A stretch of DNA of 64,000 bases from positions 3,865,501-3,929,500 of the forward strand of contig NZ_CP031728.1 in assembly GCF_008806975.1 (NCBI RefSeq), written 5' to 3'. This document shows positions 17,153-26,137 of the stretch, piece after piece. The translations under genes and the position numbers were made by a program. Source of the stretch: Cellvibrio sp. KY-GH-1. GTDB lineage: Bacteria > Pseudomonadota > Gammaproteobacteria > Pseudomonadales > Cellvibrionaceae. The notes beneath the pieces are model-generated. The model ran no database searches, had not been told where the DNA came from, and saw nothing but the letters and a program-made list of their open reading frames with translations. The stretch's first letter is position 1, and each line of letters starts with the position of its first letter.

Positions 17153-18340
17153 ATGTTATCCAAAGATTCATTTCCCATCATTCAAGCGACTTTGCCGGTG
17201 GTGAAAGCCAATGGCGAAAAAATTACCCGACATTTTTATGCGCGTATGTTTGAACATCACCCCGCATTAAAAAATCTTTTTAACATGGGCAATCAAGCCT
17301 CGGGCGAACAGGCGCAAGCCTTAGCCAATGCGGTTTACGGTTATGCAGCGAATATTGATAAGCAAGAAATTATCGATCCAATTTTAAATCGCATCGCTCA
17401 TAAACATGTGAGCCTGGGTATTACACCGGCGCAATACACTATTGTCGGGCGGCATTTACTCAGCTCCATTAAAGAAGTGCTGGGCGATGCCGTAACTCCC
17501 AGTGTGATGGCCGCCTGGGATGAAGCCTATTGGTTGATGGCCTGCGATTTAATTGCGCGTGAAGCCAGACACTACCAAAGTATTCATTGGAACCCGGGGC
17601 AGGAATGGAATGACATGGAAGTGGTAGAAAAAATTCATTGCGCACTCGATGTGGTATCTCTCTATTTGCGCCCAAAAAATTCCCATCAATCCATGACCTT
17701 TTTACCCGGCCAATATGTCAGCGTCTGCTTGCCGGTAGCGGAATTGGGCTTAACACAAAATCGCCAATACAGTTTGTCCAACTCACCACTGGAAGGCGTT
17801 TGGCGCATTACCGTAAAACGTGAGCAACCTAAATTCGGCCCAAAAGGAAATGTATCCAATCTCATTTATGATCAGCTTGCCGTGGGCAATAGTATTTTGG
17901 TTGGGCCACCCGCCGGCGAATTTGTCGTGGAGGATCAACCAACACCCATAGTGCTATTAAGTGCGGGCATAGGTATAACGCCGATGATTTCGATTCTGCG
18001 CGATCTGGCGGTACACGACTCACCGCGCAAAATTGTATTTGCCCATGCCACCAGTCAATTGGAAAATATTCCGCATTTGGACGAAATCAATCGCGAGGTT
18101 CAAAACCTGAGCGATGCGCAATTAAATCTATGGCTGGAACACTCCAGCTTTAATTACGATTCATTTTCCGGTCGGATGGATTTATCTCAGTTAAAGGATC
18201 TGCCGCTGGATGCAGATTTTTATATCTGCGGGCCAATGCCATTTATTCAAGCGCAAAAGCATTGGTTAATTTCGGCCGGTGTGTGCGTAAATAAAATTCA
18301 CTATGAAGCCTTTGGGCCGGATGTGTTTGGTGGTCACTAA
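17153..18340 (+). CDS. hmp: Flavohaemoprotein, nitric oxide dioxygenase
   Basis: Oxidises NO with O2 and NAD(P)H to nitrate in the cytoplasm. The 395-residue product matches the family. The globin domain (about 1-140) has the B10 Tyr29, the proximal His85 and Tyr95. The FAD domain (about 150-260) has RQYSLSN. The NAD domain has SAGIGITPMISIL, and the C-terminal part has YICGPMPFI and HYEAFGPD. AAAGGAG precedes the ATG. As the last gene of the norR-controlled operon it is the effector enzyme; NnrS and the small membrane protein would be accessory. Confidence 0.96.
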   Translation: MLSKDSFPIIQATLPVVKANGEKITRHFYARMFEHHPALKNLFNMGNQASGEQAQALANAVYGYAANIDKQEIIDPILNRIAHKHVSLGITPAQYTIVGRHLLSSIKEVLGDAVTPSVMAAWDEAYWLMACDLIAREARHYQSIHWNPGQEWNDMEVVEKIHCALDVVSLYLRPKNSHQSMTFLPGQYVSVCLPVAELGLTQNRQYSLSNSPLEGVWRITVKREQPKFGPKGNVSNLIYDQLAVGNSILVGPPAGEFVVEDQPTPIVLLSAGIGITPMISILRDLAVHDSPRKIVFAHATSQLENIPHLDEINREVQNLSDAQLNLWLEHSSFNYDSFSGRMDLSQLKDLPLDADFYICGPMPFIQAQKHWLISAGVCVNKIHYEAFGPDVFGGH

Positions 18341-18344
18341 AAAC

Positions 18345-18380
18345 ACATTCAGCGTCGGCAATATTGCCGACGCTGAATGT
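18345..18380. terminator. Perfect 36-base palindrome between convergent genes
   Basis: ACATTCAGCGTCGGCAAT is followed directly by its exact reverse complement. As RNA it gives a 16-base GC-rich stem with an ATAT loop four bases after the hmp stop. It sits between hmp (+) and the PEBP gene (-), so it is probably a bidirectional terminator, although the T-runs are poor. Confidence 0.7.
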
Positions 18381-18423
18381 AGCTTTCTAAAATTAATGAG
18401 CGTGCAATGAATTCCACTTTAAC

Positions 18424-18981
18424 TCAATCGCGTTTGTACAGTGCCTCAATCGATGCTGAACCCAGCGAGTTGGCATTGATCATATAACCGGTCAGCGCGC
18501 CCGAGGCAGTGGCCGGCAATTCCAATTTTTTCGATAATGCGTGCACCGTAAACTTATAGTGATGCACACCGTGACCTTGAGGTGGGCAAGCGCCGCCGAA
18601 ACCGGCAACACCGTAATCATTTTCAATATGCTGACTGCCCTTGGGCGCTTTATCCGCTTTGCCGGCACCGGCCGCAAGGCTGGTTACATCGGCGGGAATA
18701 TTAATTAATTGCCAGTGCCACCAGCCGCTGCCGGTAGGTGCATCCGGATCATAGGCGGTAATCGCGTAGGCCACAGTCCCCGCAGGCGCACCACTCCAGG
18801 AAAGCTGCGGCGAGAGGTCATCGCCAGTGCAGCCAAAGCCATTAAATTCCTGCGCTTTTTTCATGTGCTTGCCCGCGGCGATATCGGTGCTGCTCAGCAC
18901 AAATTTCGCTGGTTCGGCGGCGAACGATTGTGCTGCACATAAAACTGCGGCAATTATTAATCCTGTTTTCAACTGTTTCAT
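18424..18981 (-). CDS. YbhB/YbcL family Raf kinase inhibitor-like (PEBP) protein
   Basis: Phosphatidylethanolamine-binding-protein fold, 185 residues, with a cleavable signal peptide (about 1-21, ending SFA), hence periplasmic. The ligand-site motifs are DPDAPTGSGWWHW (about 77-89) and GFGGACPPQGHGVHHYKF (about 125-143). The role of bacterial members is uncertain. GGAG sits eight bases before the ATG. The gene is convergent with hmp and shares the palindromic terminator. No operon partner is evident. Confidence 0.93.
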   Translation of the reverse strand: MKQLKTGLIIAAVLCAAQSFAAEPAKFVLSSTDIAAGKHMKKAQEFNGFGCTGDDLSPQLSWSGAPAGTVAYAITAYDPDAPTGSGWWHWQLINIPADVTSLAAGAGKADKAPKGSQHIENDYGVAGFGGACPPQGHGVHHYKFTVHALSKKLELPATASGALTGYMINANSLGSASIEALYKRD

Positions 18982-19085
18982 ACCAAGCTCCTCTTTAAAT
19001 GTACCTGTGAAAATCTACTCTTGTGAATGTATTTTGTATTGGTGAAGATTTTTTTGAAAAAAATATTTGGATGCAGCACCTAAAC

Positions 19086-19997
19086 TTAACGCAGTAGACG
19101 CCTGAATCCGACCCATGCCGCCAGCCCCAAACCAATGGCAATGCACATACCCAGCAACAGTGGATTTTTACCTTGGCTCGATGCTTGCGCCTCGGGCGTA
19201 ATGCTTGCCGGCAGATTGGCTGTGCGCACAGGTGCGGTAGTTTTTGGATTGGCGACTGGATCAGGGTCTGTTGGAAGAGTTGCTTGGGAGCGATTCGCTT
19301 GCGCTTGTTGCGCACCCAACTTCTGCGCTGCTGCTTGCTTTGCATTGAGCTCCTCCAGAAATTTTCGATTTTCCTCCGCCTTGTTGTAATAGGGTAAGGT
19401 TTTCATATCATCGTGGCTTTGTGGCAACCTTTCCTGAATTGATTTTTGGGAATCGATAATAGATTTCAATTCTTCTTCCGGGGTAAGTTTTGGATTGATG
19501 CTTGCGTCCTGCTGCGTATCAATTTCCTTGAACAAGTTCTCCAGAATATTCAAATCCGTCTTTTGGTCGTTGCCCGAAATTGCGTTCAACAGATCATAGA
19601 TCGCAGAGATTTCCGCTGCGGTTAACCAAATTTTTTTGTTGCCATCCACCACCCAGTTTTGGCCGATTAACATCACGTGGGCACTATTGAGTGATCTAAA
19701 AATTAGAACATACTCATAATCTGCAACCGCTCCTTGTAGCTGAGCAACACCATCTACCTGTGTATGTCCGCGCTGCAAGACGCCCATCAGCGCCACATAA
19801 AATCGACTGGGTGTTGTAGTTACCAGCATTTCAAAGGGATCAAGCATCGCGAAAAATTTGGAATTCTTTTGATCGACAATCAGAATTTCTACTGTTTGGG
19901 TGAAATCATAATTGGCCGAGGACGGGGTAAAATCAAACGCCGCTGCGGGCATTGCAGAGAATACCAACAGCAAAATCCAATGTTTTACAATTCTCAT
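19086..19997 (-). CDS. Hypothetical exported protein with C-terminal membrane anchor
   Basis: I do not recognise a family. The 303-residue product has a signal peptide (about 1-20, ending AAA). A globular part of about 140 residues follows with FAMLDPFEMLVTTTPSRFYV and WLTAAEISAIYDLLNAISG. Next is a charged Gln/Glu/Lys-rich probable coiled coil (about 165-235) and a Pro/Thr-rich stretch. A hydrophobic helix at 278-297 ends with FRRLLR, as for a C-terminal membrane anchor. Most of the protein would lie in the periplasm. It is 72 bases downstream of the toxin gene but is unlike anything in a toxin-antitoxin operon. Confidence 0.75.
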   Translation of the reverse strand: MRIVKHWILLLVFSAMPAAAFDFTPSSANYDFTQTVEILIVDQKNSKFFAMLDPFEMLVTTTPSRFYVALMGVLQRGHTQVDGVAQLQGAVADYEYVLIFRSLNSAHVMLIGQNWVVDGNKKIWLTAAEISAIYDLLNAISGNDQKTDLNILENLFKEIDTQQDASINPKLTPEEELKSIIDSQKSIQERLPQSHDDMKTLPYYNKAEENRKFLEELNAKQAAAQKLGAQQAQANRSQATLPTDPDPVANPKTTAPVRTANLPASITPEAQASSQGKNPLLLGMCIAIGLGLAAWVGFRRLLR

Positions 19998-20069
19998 TGA
20001 GTGCTATCCCTATAGAAAAATGATTATTTTGTGTTTGACAGCCCAAACACCTCTTCAAATACTGTGTGA

Positions 20070-20342
20070 TCAATACACCTGATCATGACTCCCCACATCC
20101 ACCAAAATAATGTCTTTATCGGTGATGATCAGTTCCAACACAATCCGGTAACCCATGTTGATGGATACCGATGAAAGCCCGCTTAAGCGGCCTTGCAGAC
20201 TGTGTAGTCGTAAGGAGGGGTGGTAGGGGTTTAATTCGAGTAGCTCCAGCGTTTTTTGGTATTGGCCGCGAAGCTCGGGGTGCTTCTTGATGAATTTGGT
20301 GGCTTTTTTGAGATAGGTTTCGGGGTAGATCAACCTATACAT
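20070..20342 (-). CDS. RelE/ParE-superfamily toxin
   Basis: Toxin of a type II toxin-antitoxin pair, 90 residues from the ATG at 20342. It probably acts as a ribosome-dependent mRNA interferase or as a ParE-like gyrase inhibitor; the sequence does not decide. The fold is suggested by YLKKATKFIKKHPEL at the start, LHSLQGRLSGLSSVSI in the middle and YRIVLELIITDKDIILVDVGSHDQVY-type strands at the end. A longer frame starting at 20387 lies inside the antitoxin gene and is rejected. The ATG overlaps the antitoxin stop by eight bases (ATGTATAG), the tight coupling usual for such pairs. Confidence 0.87.
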   Translation of the reverse strand: MYRLIYPETYLKKATKFIKKHPELRGQYQKTLELLELNPYHPSLRLHSLQGRLSGLSSVSINMGYRIVLELIITDKDIILVDVGSHDQVY

Positions 20343-20592
20343 CGCCGCTAACTCTGCGCATATGGTCGGCAACAGACTCGGTGACAAAGCGCCCTGCCTC
20401 TACATCCGCTTTGGCTTCCTGCACGGCCATCGCCAACTCGTATTCGCGCAGTTTGTTGTATTTTTCCAAGTCCATAATCACATAGCGATCCTGCCCGCGC
20501 ACGGAAATGATGACTTCTTCATCCACCGCCAAACGCGCCTCTACAGCGGATATACCTTTAGTTTTTAGATCGTTCGCAGGCAGTACACTCAT
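20335..20592 (-). CDS. Phd/YefM-type antitoxin
   Basis: Antitoxin of 85 residues encoded upstream of and overlapping the RelE/ParE toxin. The N-terminal part (MSVLPANDLKTKGISAVE, then VIISVRGQDRYVIMDLEKYNKL) has the Phd/YefM DNA-binding fold pattern. The C-terminal part (about 50-85) is acidic and helical and would wrap the toxin. Known members bind their own promoter, which would lie within 20593-20700. The pair sits between nhaA and an unknown exported protein gene and looks intact. Confidence 0.85.
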   Translation of the reverse strand: MSVLPANDLKTKGISAVEARLAVDEEVIISVRGQDRYVIMDLEKYNKLREYELAMAVQEAKADVEAGRFVTESVADHMRRVSGDV

Positions 20593-20702
20593 GATGGTAT
20601 CGCTCTATTAATAACACTATTTAAAGTACTGTAAAGCGTATCATTTGCTCAATTTCCACACAATCGTTTGGTGATTAGAGCCAGGAAATTCCAGCTAGAA
20701 AC

Positions 20703-21884
20703 TTATTGCGATTTCGGCTTTGCCACATACCTCAACCACACATACCCCAGTAGTGCGGAAAATAATGAGCCGACCAGGATACCCAAACGGTCGCCCATGG
20801 CTTGGCCCTCGATGGTCTGTTCAAACGCGAGCGAGCCGATAAACAGGCTCATGGTAAAGCCTATACCGCAGATCACGGCGACGCCGTAGAGCTGGGACCA
20901 GGTTACATCGGCCGGCAACTTGCCCACTTTGGTGACTACCGCCAGCCAGGTGAACAGCATCACCCCCAGTTGTTTGCCGAGGAATAAGCCCAGCAATATG
21001 CCGAGTGATACCGGCGAGAGGACATCGTTAAAACTCATCCCCGCGAGCGGCAGACCGGCGTTGGCAAAGGCGAAGATGGGCAAGACCCCATAGGCGACCG
21101 GGCTGTGCAGGTCTTTTTCCAGCTCGTGCATGGGCATGGCCGGTTTGCCGTCAGCATCTACGCCTTGATAGGGAATGCACAGGGCTATAGCTACGCCGGC
21201 CAGAGTCGCATGCACACCGGATTTAAGCAGGCTCACCCAGACTACTAACCCCACAATCAGATAGGCCGCCTTGCTCACGACCCCTTGGCGATTCATAAAG
21301 ATCAGCACCAGTATCCCCAGGCCAGCGCTGATGATGGCGGTGAGCGACAGGTTATCTGTGTAGAAGAGCGCAATAATGATGATCGCACCTATATCGTCGA
21401 AGATCGCTAAAGATACAAGGAAGATCTTTAAACTTGCCGGCACCCGCGAACCCAGTAACCCCAGTACCCCCAGGGCGAAGGCGATATCGGTGGCGGTGGG
21501 AATGGCCCAGCCATGCAGAGCGTAAGGATCATGGCGATTGATAAAGGCGTAGATCAACGCCGGCACCAGCATACCGCCCACAGCGGCAATTCCGGGCAAA
21601 GCGATTTTGGAGATCTGGTTTAACTCGCCCACCAGTACTTCGCGTTTTAGCTCCAGACCGACCAGCAAAAAGAACAGTGCCATCAGGCCATCGTTGATCC
21701 ACAGCAGCAGCGGCTTGGCGATGGAAAAGCTGCCAACCGCGACCACCACATCCACCGACAGCAACTGATCGTAATAGAATTTTAACCCGCTATTGGCCGC
21801 AATTAGCGCCAAGATCGCTGCCATTATCAACAAAATGCCACTGGCCGCTTCCAGTTTAAAAAAGGCTTTCAGTCCCCGGATCAT
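20703..21884 (-). CDS. nhaA: Na+/H+ antiporter NhaA
   Basis: Electrogenic inner-membrane antiporter that expels sodium for protons and controls internal pH. The 393 residues compare with 388 in Escherichia coli, and about 12 hydrophobic segments are present. The key motif [15 protein letters not shown] carries the paired aspartates of the ion site. [14 protein letters not shown] and the [10 protein letters not shown] segment are also conserved. AGGAG precedes the ATG at 21884. The gene is monocistronic as far as can be seen, flanked by the toxin-antitoxin pair and the restriction operon. Confidence 0.97.
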   Translation of the reverse strand: MIRGLKAFFKLEAASGILLIMAAILALIAANSGLKFYYDQLLSVDVVVAVGSFSIAKPLLLWINDGLMALFFLLVGLELKREVLVGELNQISKIALPGIAAVGGMLVPALIYAFINRHDPYALHGWAIPTATDIAFALGVLGLLGSRVPASLKIFLVSLAIFDDIGAIIIIALFYTDNLSLTAIISAGLGILVLIFMNRQGVVSKAAYLIVGLVVWVSLLKSGVHATLAGVAIALCIPYQGVDADGKPAMPMHELEKDLHSPVAYGVLPIFAFANAGLPLAGMSFNDVLSPVSLGILLGLFLGKQLGVMLFTWLAVVTKVGKLPADVTWSQLYGVAVICGIGFTMSLFIGSLAFEQTIEGQAMGDRLGILVGSLFSALLGYVWLRYVAKPKSQ

Positions 21885-22134
21885 AGGTACTCCTATCGCA
21901 TGTTTTTCAGCTCATCAGGGTTTATTGGCGATTTAAGGGGTGATTACAAGTTAATCAGCAGTTTATTTGCCTAAATTTACGGTTAGCGCAGGCGGCGAAT
22001 GGCTGCGCAACCAAAGGCTGTCAAGATTTGGTTAGGCATTGTTCGACGCGTTGGTAGGGAAGTAGGTCAACGTAAGTGATGTACCCATTTTGGTTGGGCA
22101 ATGCCAGTTAATCGCCCATAAAGGTTAAGCGTTA

Positions 22135-24060
22135 TCACTTTGCTCTCGCTGAAGCTGCCATTAATTTATTCAACCGAGCCAGAGCTTTAGCCACAATATT
22201 CCCCTGCTCAGCAATGTTGTCGATAATCTGCTGAGGTGTACGGGTATCCATTTCCACCACCGCATGAGGGTTGACAGCTTTGAGGTCAAACACCGCAGCA
22301 TCTATGTCAGCCGCTTTATTTTCCAACTCTTTAGCCGCTTTTTCCTTTTCGACAATCTGGTCACTAACCGCATCAAGTTTGGCTTTATTGGCCTTGTCTT
22401 TTTTCAGATGCTTGAGCTGTTCTTTCAGGTCAACCACCGTGGCTTTAATGCTGGCCGCTTCATCAAGCAAGGGTTGCATCGCTTCGCGAGCATTGGCGCG
22501 ACGGTCGGCAAAGTCCACTGTCCATGAATAACGGCTGTTACCCTTTACTGAACCATGGTACCGCAACATACGCGCATAACTGGGGAAGGATTTGCCCGCA
22601 TTGGCTTCATCGGCTTGCCAGTCAGCGGTAAGGATATTGGGCAACTGCGCATCGGGCAGCACACTGCCATCAGGGGCAAAACCGAAATGCGCCAGCGTTA
22701 ATGGCGTTTTTTTACCAACCTTCACATGGGATAAGTCGTAGTACCAAATCTTCTTGGTTTTTTTGCCTTTGGTAAAAAACAGCAAGTTTGTTTTTACGCC
22801 CGCACCGGCAGTTGAAAATACGCCGCCGGGCAAACTCAAAATCGCCCACAAGTCACACTCATCTACCAGCTTGCGCTTTGTTTCAACAAAAGCACTTTCA
22901 TTGGTGCGAAACAGTAAGCCCTCATCCAGAACAATAGCGCAGGTGCCATTAGGTGCTAACTCGGCCAGAATATCCTGCACAAACAACACCTGGGTCGCGC
23001 TGGATTCATAGGCAAAGTTTTTCTGCGCGTCTTTACCCTCTTTGCCGCCAAACGGCGGGTTGGTAAGGATTACGTCGAACTGTTTAGGTGCCTGTTCAAA
23101 CAAGCCCGCGTAAGTGGCGCGGCGCGTCAATGAGTTGCCATGCCACAGGTTGGGCTGGTCGATGCCGTGTAACACCAGATTCGCCAAAGCGATGGGAAAT
23201 ACCAAATTCTCTTTTTCGCGACCAAAAAAAGTGTCGTGCTTTAGGGTATCCAAGTCGGTACTGGTGGGGCTCTGGCCCAGTTGGCGGGCGATGTGTTCGT
23301 ATGCAATCGCTAAAAAGCCGCCGGTGCCGCAGCAGGGGTCATACACGGTTTGCCCCAGCTGCGGTTTCACCGTATGCACCATGGCGCGGATGACTTCACG
23401 CGGGGTAAAAAACTGGCCTCCGTCTGAGTTTTTCTCGCCCATTTTTAACAGCAAGTCTTCATACACCTGTGACAAGGTAAAGAAATGCTGATCGTCCACG
23501 TGATCAATATTGATCTCATGTACTTTGTCCAGAATATCGCGCAGGTTGGCTTCGCTATCCACGCGCACGCGCTCCACCGCCGTCATGGTGCGCCCCATAA
23601 TACGCTGCTTGCGGCTGGCGGCCGGGTTGGGCAAACCCGTTTGCGGGTCTACATCCAAACTGTGCAGGTAGGGCAGTAATTCTTTATTGATAAAGTCGAA
23701 CAACTTGCCATCACCTGCGGCAAACAGTTCCTGGCGCTTCCAACCGAACGGTTTGCCTTCCACTGTTTTGGGATGTTCCGGCTTCTCTGAGAAGGGGGCT
23801 GCCCAGTCTTGCCAGCGGTAGGGGCTGTTTAGCACAGGGGTAAAATTTGTACCCAATACCTCGGCCTCTTCACGGGCTTTGGCTTCTTGCGCATCGAGAA
23901 TGCGCAAAAACAGAATCCAGGTGAGTTCTGGCACATATTGCAGGGCGCTCGCGCAATTGGAGCGGCGCATTACATCGCAGATGCTTTTCACAAAGCTGGA
24001 AAGTGATTGCGTAGAGGCGATTGCTTTTGGGGTTTTGGTGGTCTTTTGTTGGCGAGCCAT
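22135..24060 (-). CDS. hsdM: Type I restriction-modification system, DNA methyltransferase subunit M
   Basis: N6-adenine methyltransferase subunit of a type I system; it works with HsdS to modify and with HsdR to restrict. The 641-residue product has an N-terminal helical HsdM_N region (about 15-170). The SAM-binding motif I is DPCCGTGGFLAIAYE (about 240-254) and the catalytic motif IV is NPPFGG (about 338-343). A C-terminal coiled coil (about 520-585, rich in Lys, Glu and Leu) probably contacts HsdS. It is the last gene of the hsdR-hsdS-dinD-hsdM operon, nine bases after dinD. Confidence 0.95.
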   Translation of the reverse strand: MARQQKTTKTPKAIASTQSLSSFVKSICDVMRRSNCASALQYVPELTWILFLRILDAQEAKAREEAEVLGTNFTPVLNSPYRWQDWAAPFSEKPEHPKTVEGKPFGWKRQELFAAGDGKLFDFINKELLPYLHSLDVDPQTGLPNPAASRKQRIMGRTMTAVERVRVDSEANLRDILDKVHEINIDHVDDQHFFTLSQVYEDLLLKMGEKNSDGGQFFTPREVIRAMVHTVKPQLGQTVYDPCCGTGGFLAIAYEHIARQLGQSPTSTDLDTLKHDTFFGREKENLVFPIALANLVLHGIDQPNLWHGNSLTRRATYAGLFEQAPKQFDVILTNPPFGGKEGKDAQKNFAYESSATQVLFVQDILAELAPNGTCAIVLDEGLLFRTNESAFVETKRKLVDECDLWAILSLPGGVFSTAGAGVKTNLLFFTKGKKTKKIWYYDLSHVKVGKKTPLTLAHFGFAPDGSVLPDAQLPNILTADWQADEANAGKSFPSYARMLRYHGSVKGNSRYSWTVDFADRRANAREAMQPLLDEAASIKATVVDLKEQLKHLKKDKANKAKLDAVSDQIVEKEKAAKELENKAADIDAAVFDLKAVNPHAVVEMDTRTPQQIIDNIAEQGNIVAKALARLNKLMAASARAK

Positions 24061-24068
24061 GCGGGTTA

Positions 24069-24929
24069 CTACTCTTTCTCAGTCAAATTTTTCTGGTTTT
24101 TGGTCAATTTCTTCTGCGCCGATTCCACTTGTTTAATGCTGGTTTCGGGGGTTGGCAGATCTTCAGGCATGGTGCCGCCCAGCTCTTCAATGGTTTGGCG
24201 CACTTTACGCCCTACATCAAAATGAGTTTTATTGGCTTGGCTTTTGTTCTTTACTTCATCGCGACGCAGTTTTTCTTCGGTTTGGGTAGCGCGGAATAAA
24301 TTGGCAGCCAATTCGGTACTGCCCATGTGGTCGAGAATTTTCTGGCTCTTTTTTAGCCCCTTACGGGCGTGAATATCTTTATTGGCTAAACCGCCATACA
24401 GCCCCTTGTAGCCGTGGTCCTGAAAAATGGCGTAATCCAGCGGCGTTTCCACGCCTGAATCTTTCGCAGCGGCGGCCAACTGCTTGTTGTGCTCAGCTAG
24501 TTCATTGCGAATGGCGAGGCGTTTTTCATCTTCACTCAGCTGGGTAAATTTTTTGCTGTCTGCCAACTCTTGCCGACGGGTTTGCAGCGCAAAATAGGTT
24601 TGGCCATTGGCGATAACGGGTTTACTTGGGTCGCCGTTTTGCACGACCAAATAACAGGCATAGCGCGATAGGCGCACATTGGGCAGCTCGCGGCGCGCAC
24701 CTGAGCCGATTTCGACCATTTCGAGGATATCCTCGAAATGGTCTTCCACCGCTTGGGCGCTGTTGCGGCAAGCTTCGCGCGCACGCTCCAATACCGGTAA
24801 AAAGTGCCGGTATTCCGAGTATTCCAACACCTTGGCCAGTTGGCGCGCAGGCCAGAATTCATTGCCGTTTTCATCCAGTGCTTTGATGCTTTCAAAGGTC
24901 GCGTGCTGGGGATGGGTACTTTGGCTCAT
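24069..24929 (-). CDS. dinD: DNA damage-inducible protein D
   Basis: DinD homologue, 286 residues. The Escherichia coli protein is SOS-induced and inhibits RecA-mediated strand exchange. Very conserved blocks are WPARQLAKVLEYSEYRHF, VLSRYACYLVVQNGDP-like, QTRRQEL, and the C-terminal HMGSTELAANLFRATQTEEK. The ATG at 24929 has AAGGAG seven bases upstream; a GTG two codons earlier is too close to that site. It sits inside the type I restriction operon between hsdS and hsdM, an unusual place that ties a recombination modulator to restriction. Confidence 0.95.
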   Translation of the reverse strand: MSQSTHPQHATFESIKALDENGNEFWPARQLAKVLEYSEYRHFLPVLERAREACRNSAQAVEDHFEDILEMVEIGSGARRELPNVRLSRYACYLVVQNGDPSKPVIANGQTYFALQTRRQELADSKKFTQLSEDEKRLAIRNELAEHNKQLAAAAKDSGVETPLDYAIFQDHGYKGLYGGLANKDIHARKGLKKSQKILDHMGSTELAANLFRATQTEEKLRRDEVKNKSQANKTHFDVGRKVRQTIEELGGTMPEDLPTPETSIKQVESAQKKLTKNQKNLTEKE

Positions 24930-24931
24930 GG

Positions 24932-26137
24932 TCACTCTCCTTGTGAGTTAAAGGCTTGGGCGAGAATGCGGGCGGGCAGTTTTTCGATATCTGCCAATGC
25001 CGCTTTGGTGGATTGTTCTAAGGCATCAATTTCGGCAAGTTTTTCTTTCAGCTTCTTAACAAGAATTTTTTGTTCAGCTTTACTGGGCAAAATAAGTGGA
25101 ATGGAAGTAATAACCCCTTGAGAAATATTGCGCATTGAATCACTGGTGCCAGTAGCGAAGTGTTCAATGTGTTTGCGTGCCAGCGGGGCACGAAGCGCGT
25201 ATAACAAATACTCCTTATAAGCTTTGCTTTCATCAATGGCAAGCCGGAGGGTTTTATCAGAAAGAAGTCGGAGCGGGTAATCTCTATCGACTAAAACAAC
25301 AGCACCAACCAGCTCTTTGGTGTTCGCACGAGAAATAATAAAGTCCCCTTTGCTTACACGATGATGATCTTCTGGCTCGTAGTAATCATTGAGTGATTTG
25401 GCTTGTTCAGGTTGGAAGTTTGACCAACTAACCGCGCTCACTTTGAGCACACCAAGTTCATTGGGTTGGGCCAAAATTTCTGACGTCTGAAAACTTTTTC
25501 CTGCTTGAATACCGAGAATTACGTCACCCAGTAACGTTGGAGCGACGTTAACATTGTCAAAAGTTTCTGTGATGAGACGAGCACGCAACAAACGCGCATC
25601 GCTCAACTGCAACTGCACCGCCTGCCGCGCGGTTTCCACTTCGGCCAGTTGGGCTTTCAGGCGGGCTGCGATTTGGCGTTGTAACTGCAAGGTAGGAATA
25701 GATACCTCATGAGCTTCCATTGCCTCTTTTGTAAAATGCAGCATGGCTATTCCGTGTGCACCAGCCCGAATATCTTCAGTAATCCAAAGAAGCAGATAAT
25801 ATGCGAATTGTTTATCAAGCAATTCAGGTTTCGGTTTCACGTTCCAGATGTGATAGTGAAATATCGCCTGCTCGCCTCGCCAAATATATGGCCCAAATGT
25901 CGCCGACCAAGCAAAAAGAAGATCGCCGTCAACACAGTATTTCTCTTCATCGAGAGTCATGTCTGAGTAATACCAGTTTGACCCGCCATTCAAGTTTTGG
26001 ATTCGAATGACTTGATATTTCCCATTAGGCAGAAGCTCATGTTGCTTATACGCACGCCCGTTGATTAGTGCGGCACACTCACCAAACTTGTAGATTTTCC
26101 AATCGGTTTGAAAAATATCTAATTTTCGAGCTTTCAA
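24932..26137 (-). CDS. hsdS: Type I restriction-modification system, specificity subunit S
   Basis: DNA-recognition subunit that chooses the bipartite target for HsdM and HsdR. The 401-residue product has two target-recognition domains (about 1-150 and 200-345). Each is followed by a helical conserved region (QIAARLKAQLAEVETARQAV and KKLKEKLAEIDALEQST). The start is TTG at 26137, with GAGG eight bases upstream. It overlaps the hsdR stop as TTGA, so translation is coupled. Its own stop lies two bases before the dinD ATG. The target sequence cannot be read from the protein. Confidence 0.93.
   Translation of the reverse strand: MKARKLDIFQTDWKIYKFGECAALINGRAYKQHELLPNGKYQVIRIQNLNGGSNWYYSDMTLDEEKYCVDGDLLFAWSATFGPYIWRGEQAIFHYHIWNVKPKPELLDKQFAYYLLLWITEDIRAGAHGIAMLHFTKEAMEAHEVSIPTLQLQRQIAARLKAQLAEVETARQAVQLQLSDARLLRARLITETFDNVNVAPTLLGDVILGIQAGKSFQTSEILAQPNELGVLKVSAVSWSNFQPEQAKSLNDYYEPEDHHRVSKGDFIISRANTKELVGAVVLVDRDYPLRLLSDKTLRLAIDESKAYKEYLLYALRAPLARKHIEHFATGTSDSMRNISQGVITSIPLILPSKAEQKILVKKLKEKLAEIDALEQSTKAALADIEKLPARILAQAFNSQGE

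Noticed and set aside
20343..20387. N-terminal extension of the RelE/ParE toxin
   Set aside because: It lies inside the antitoxin gene; the overlapping ATG at 20342 is the conventional start.
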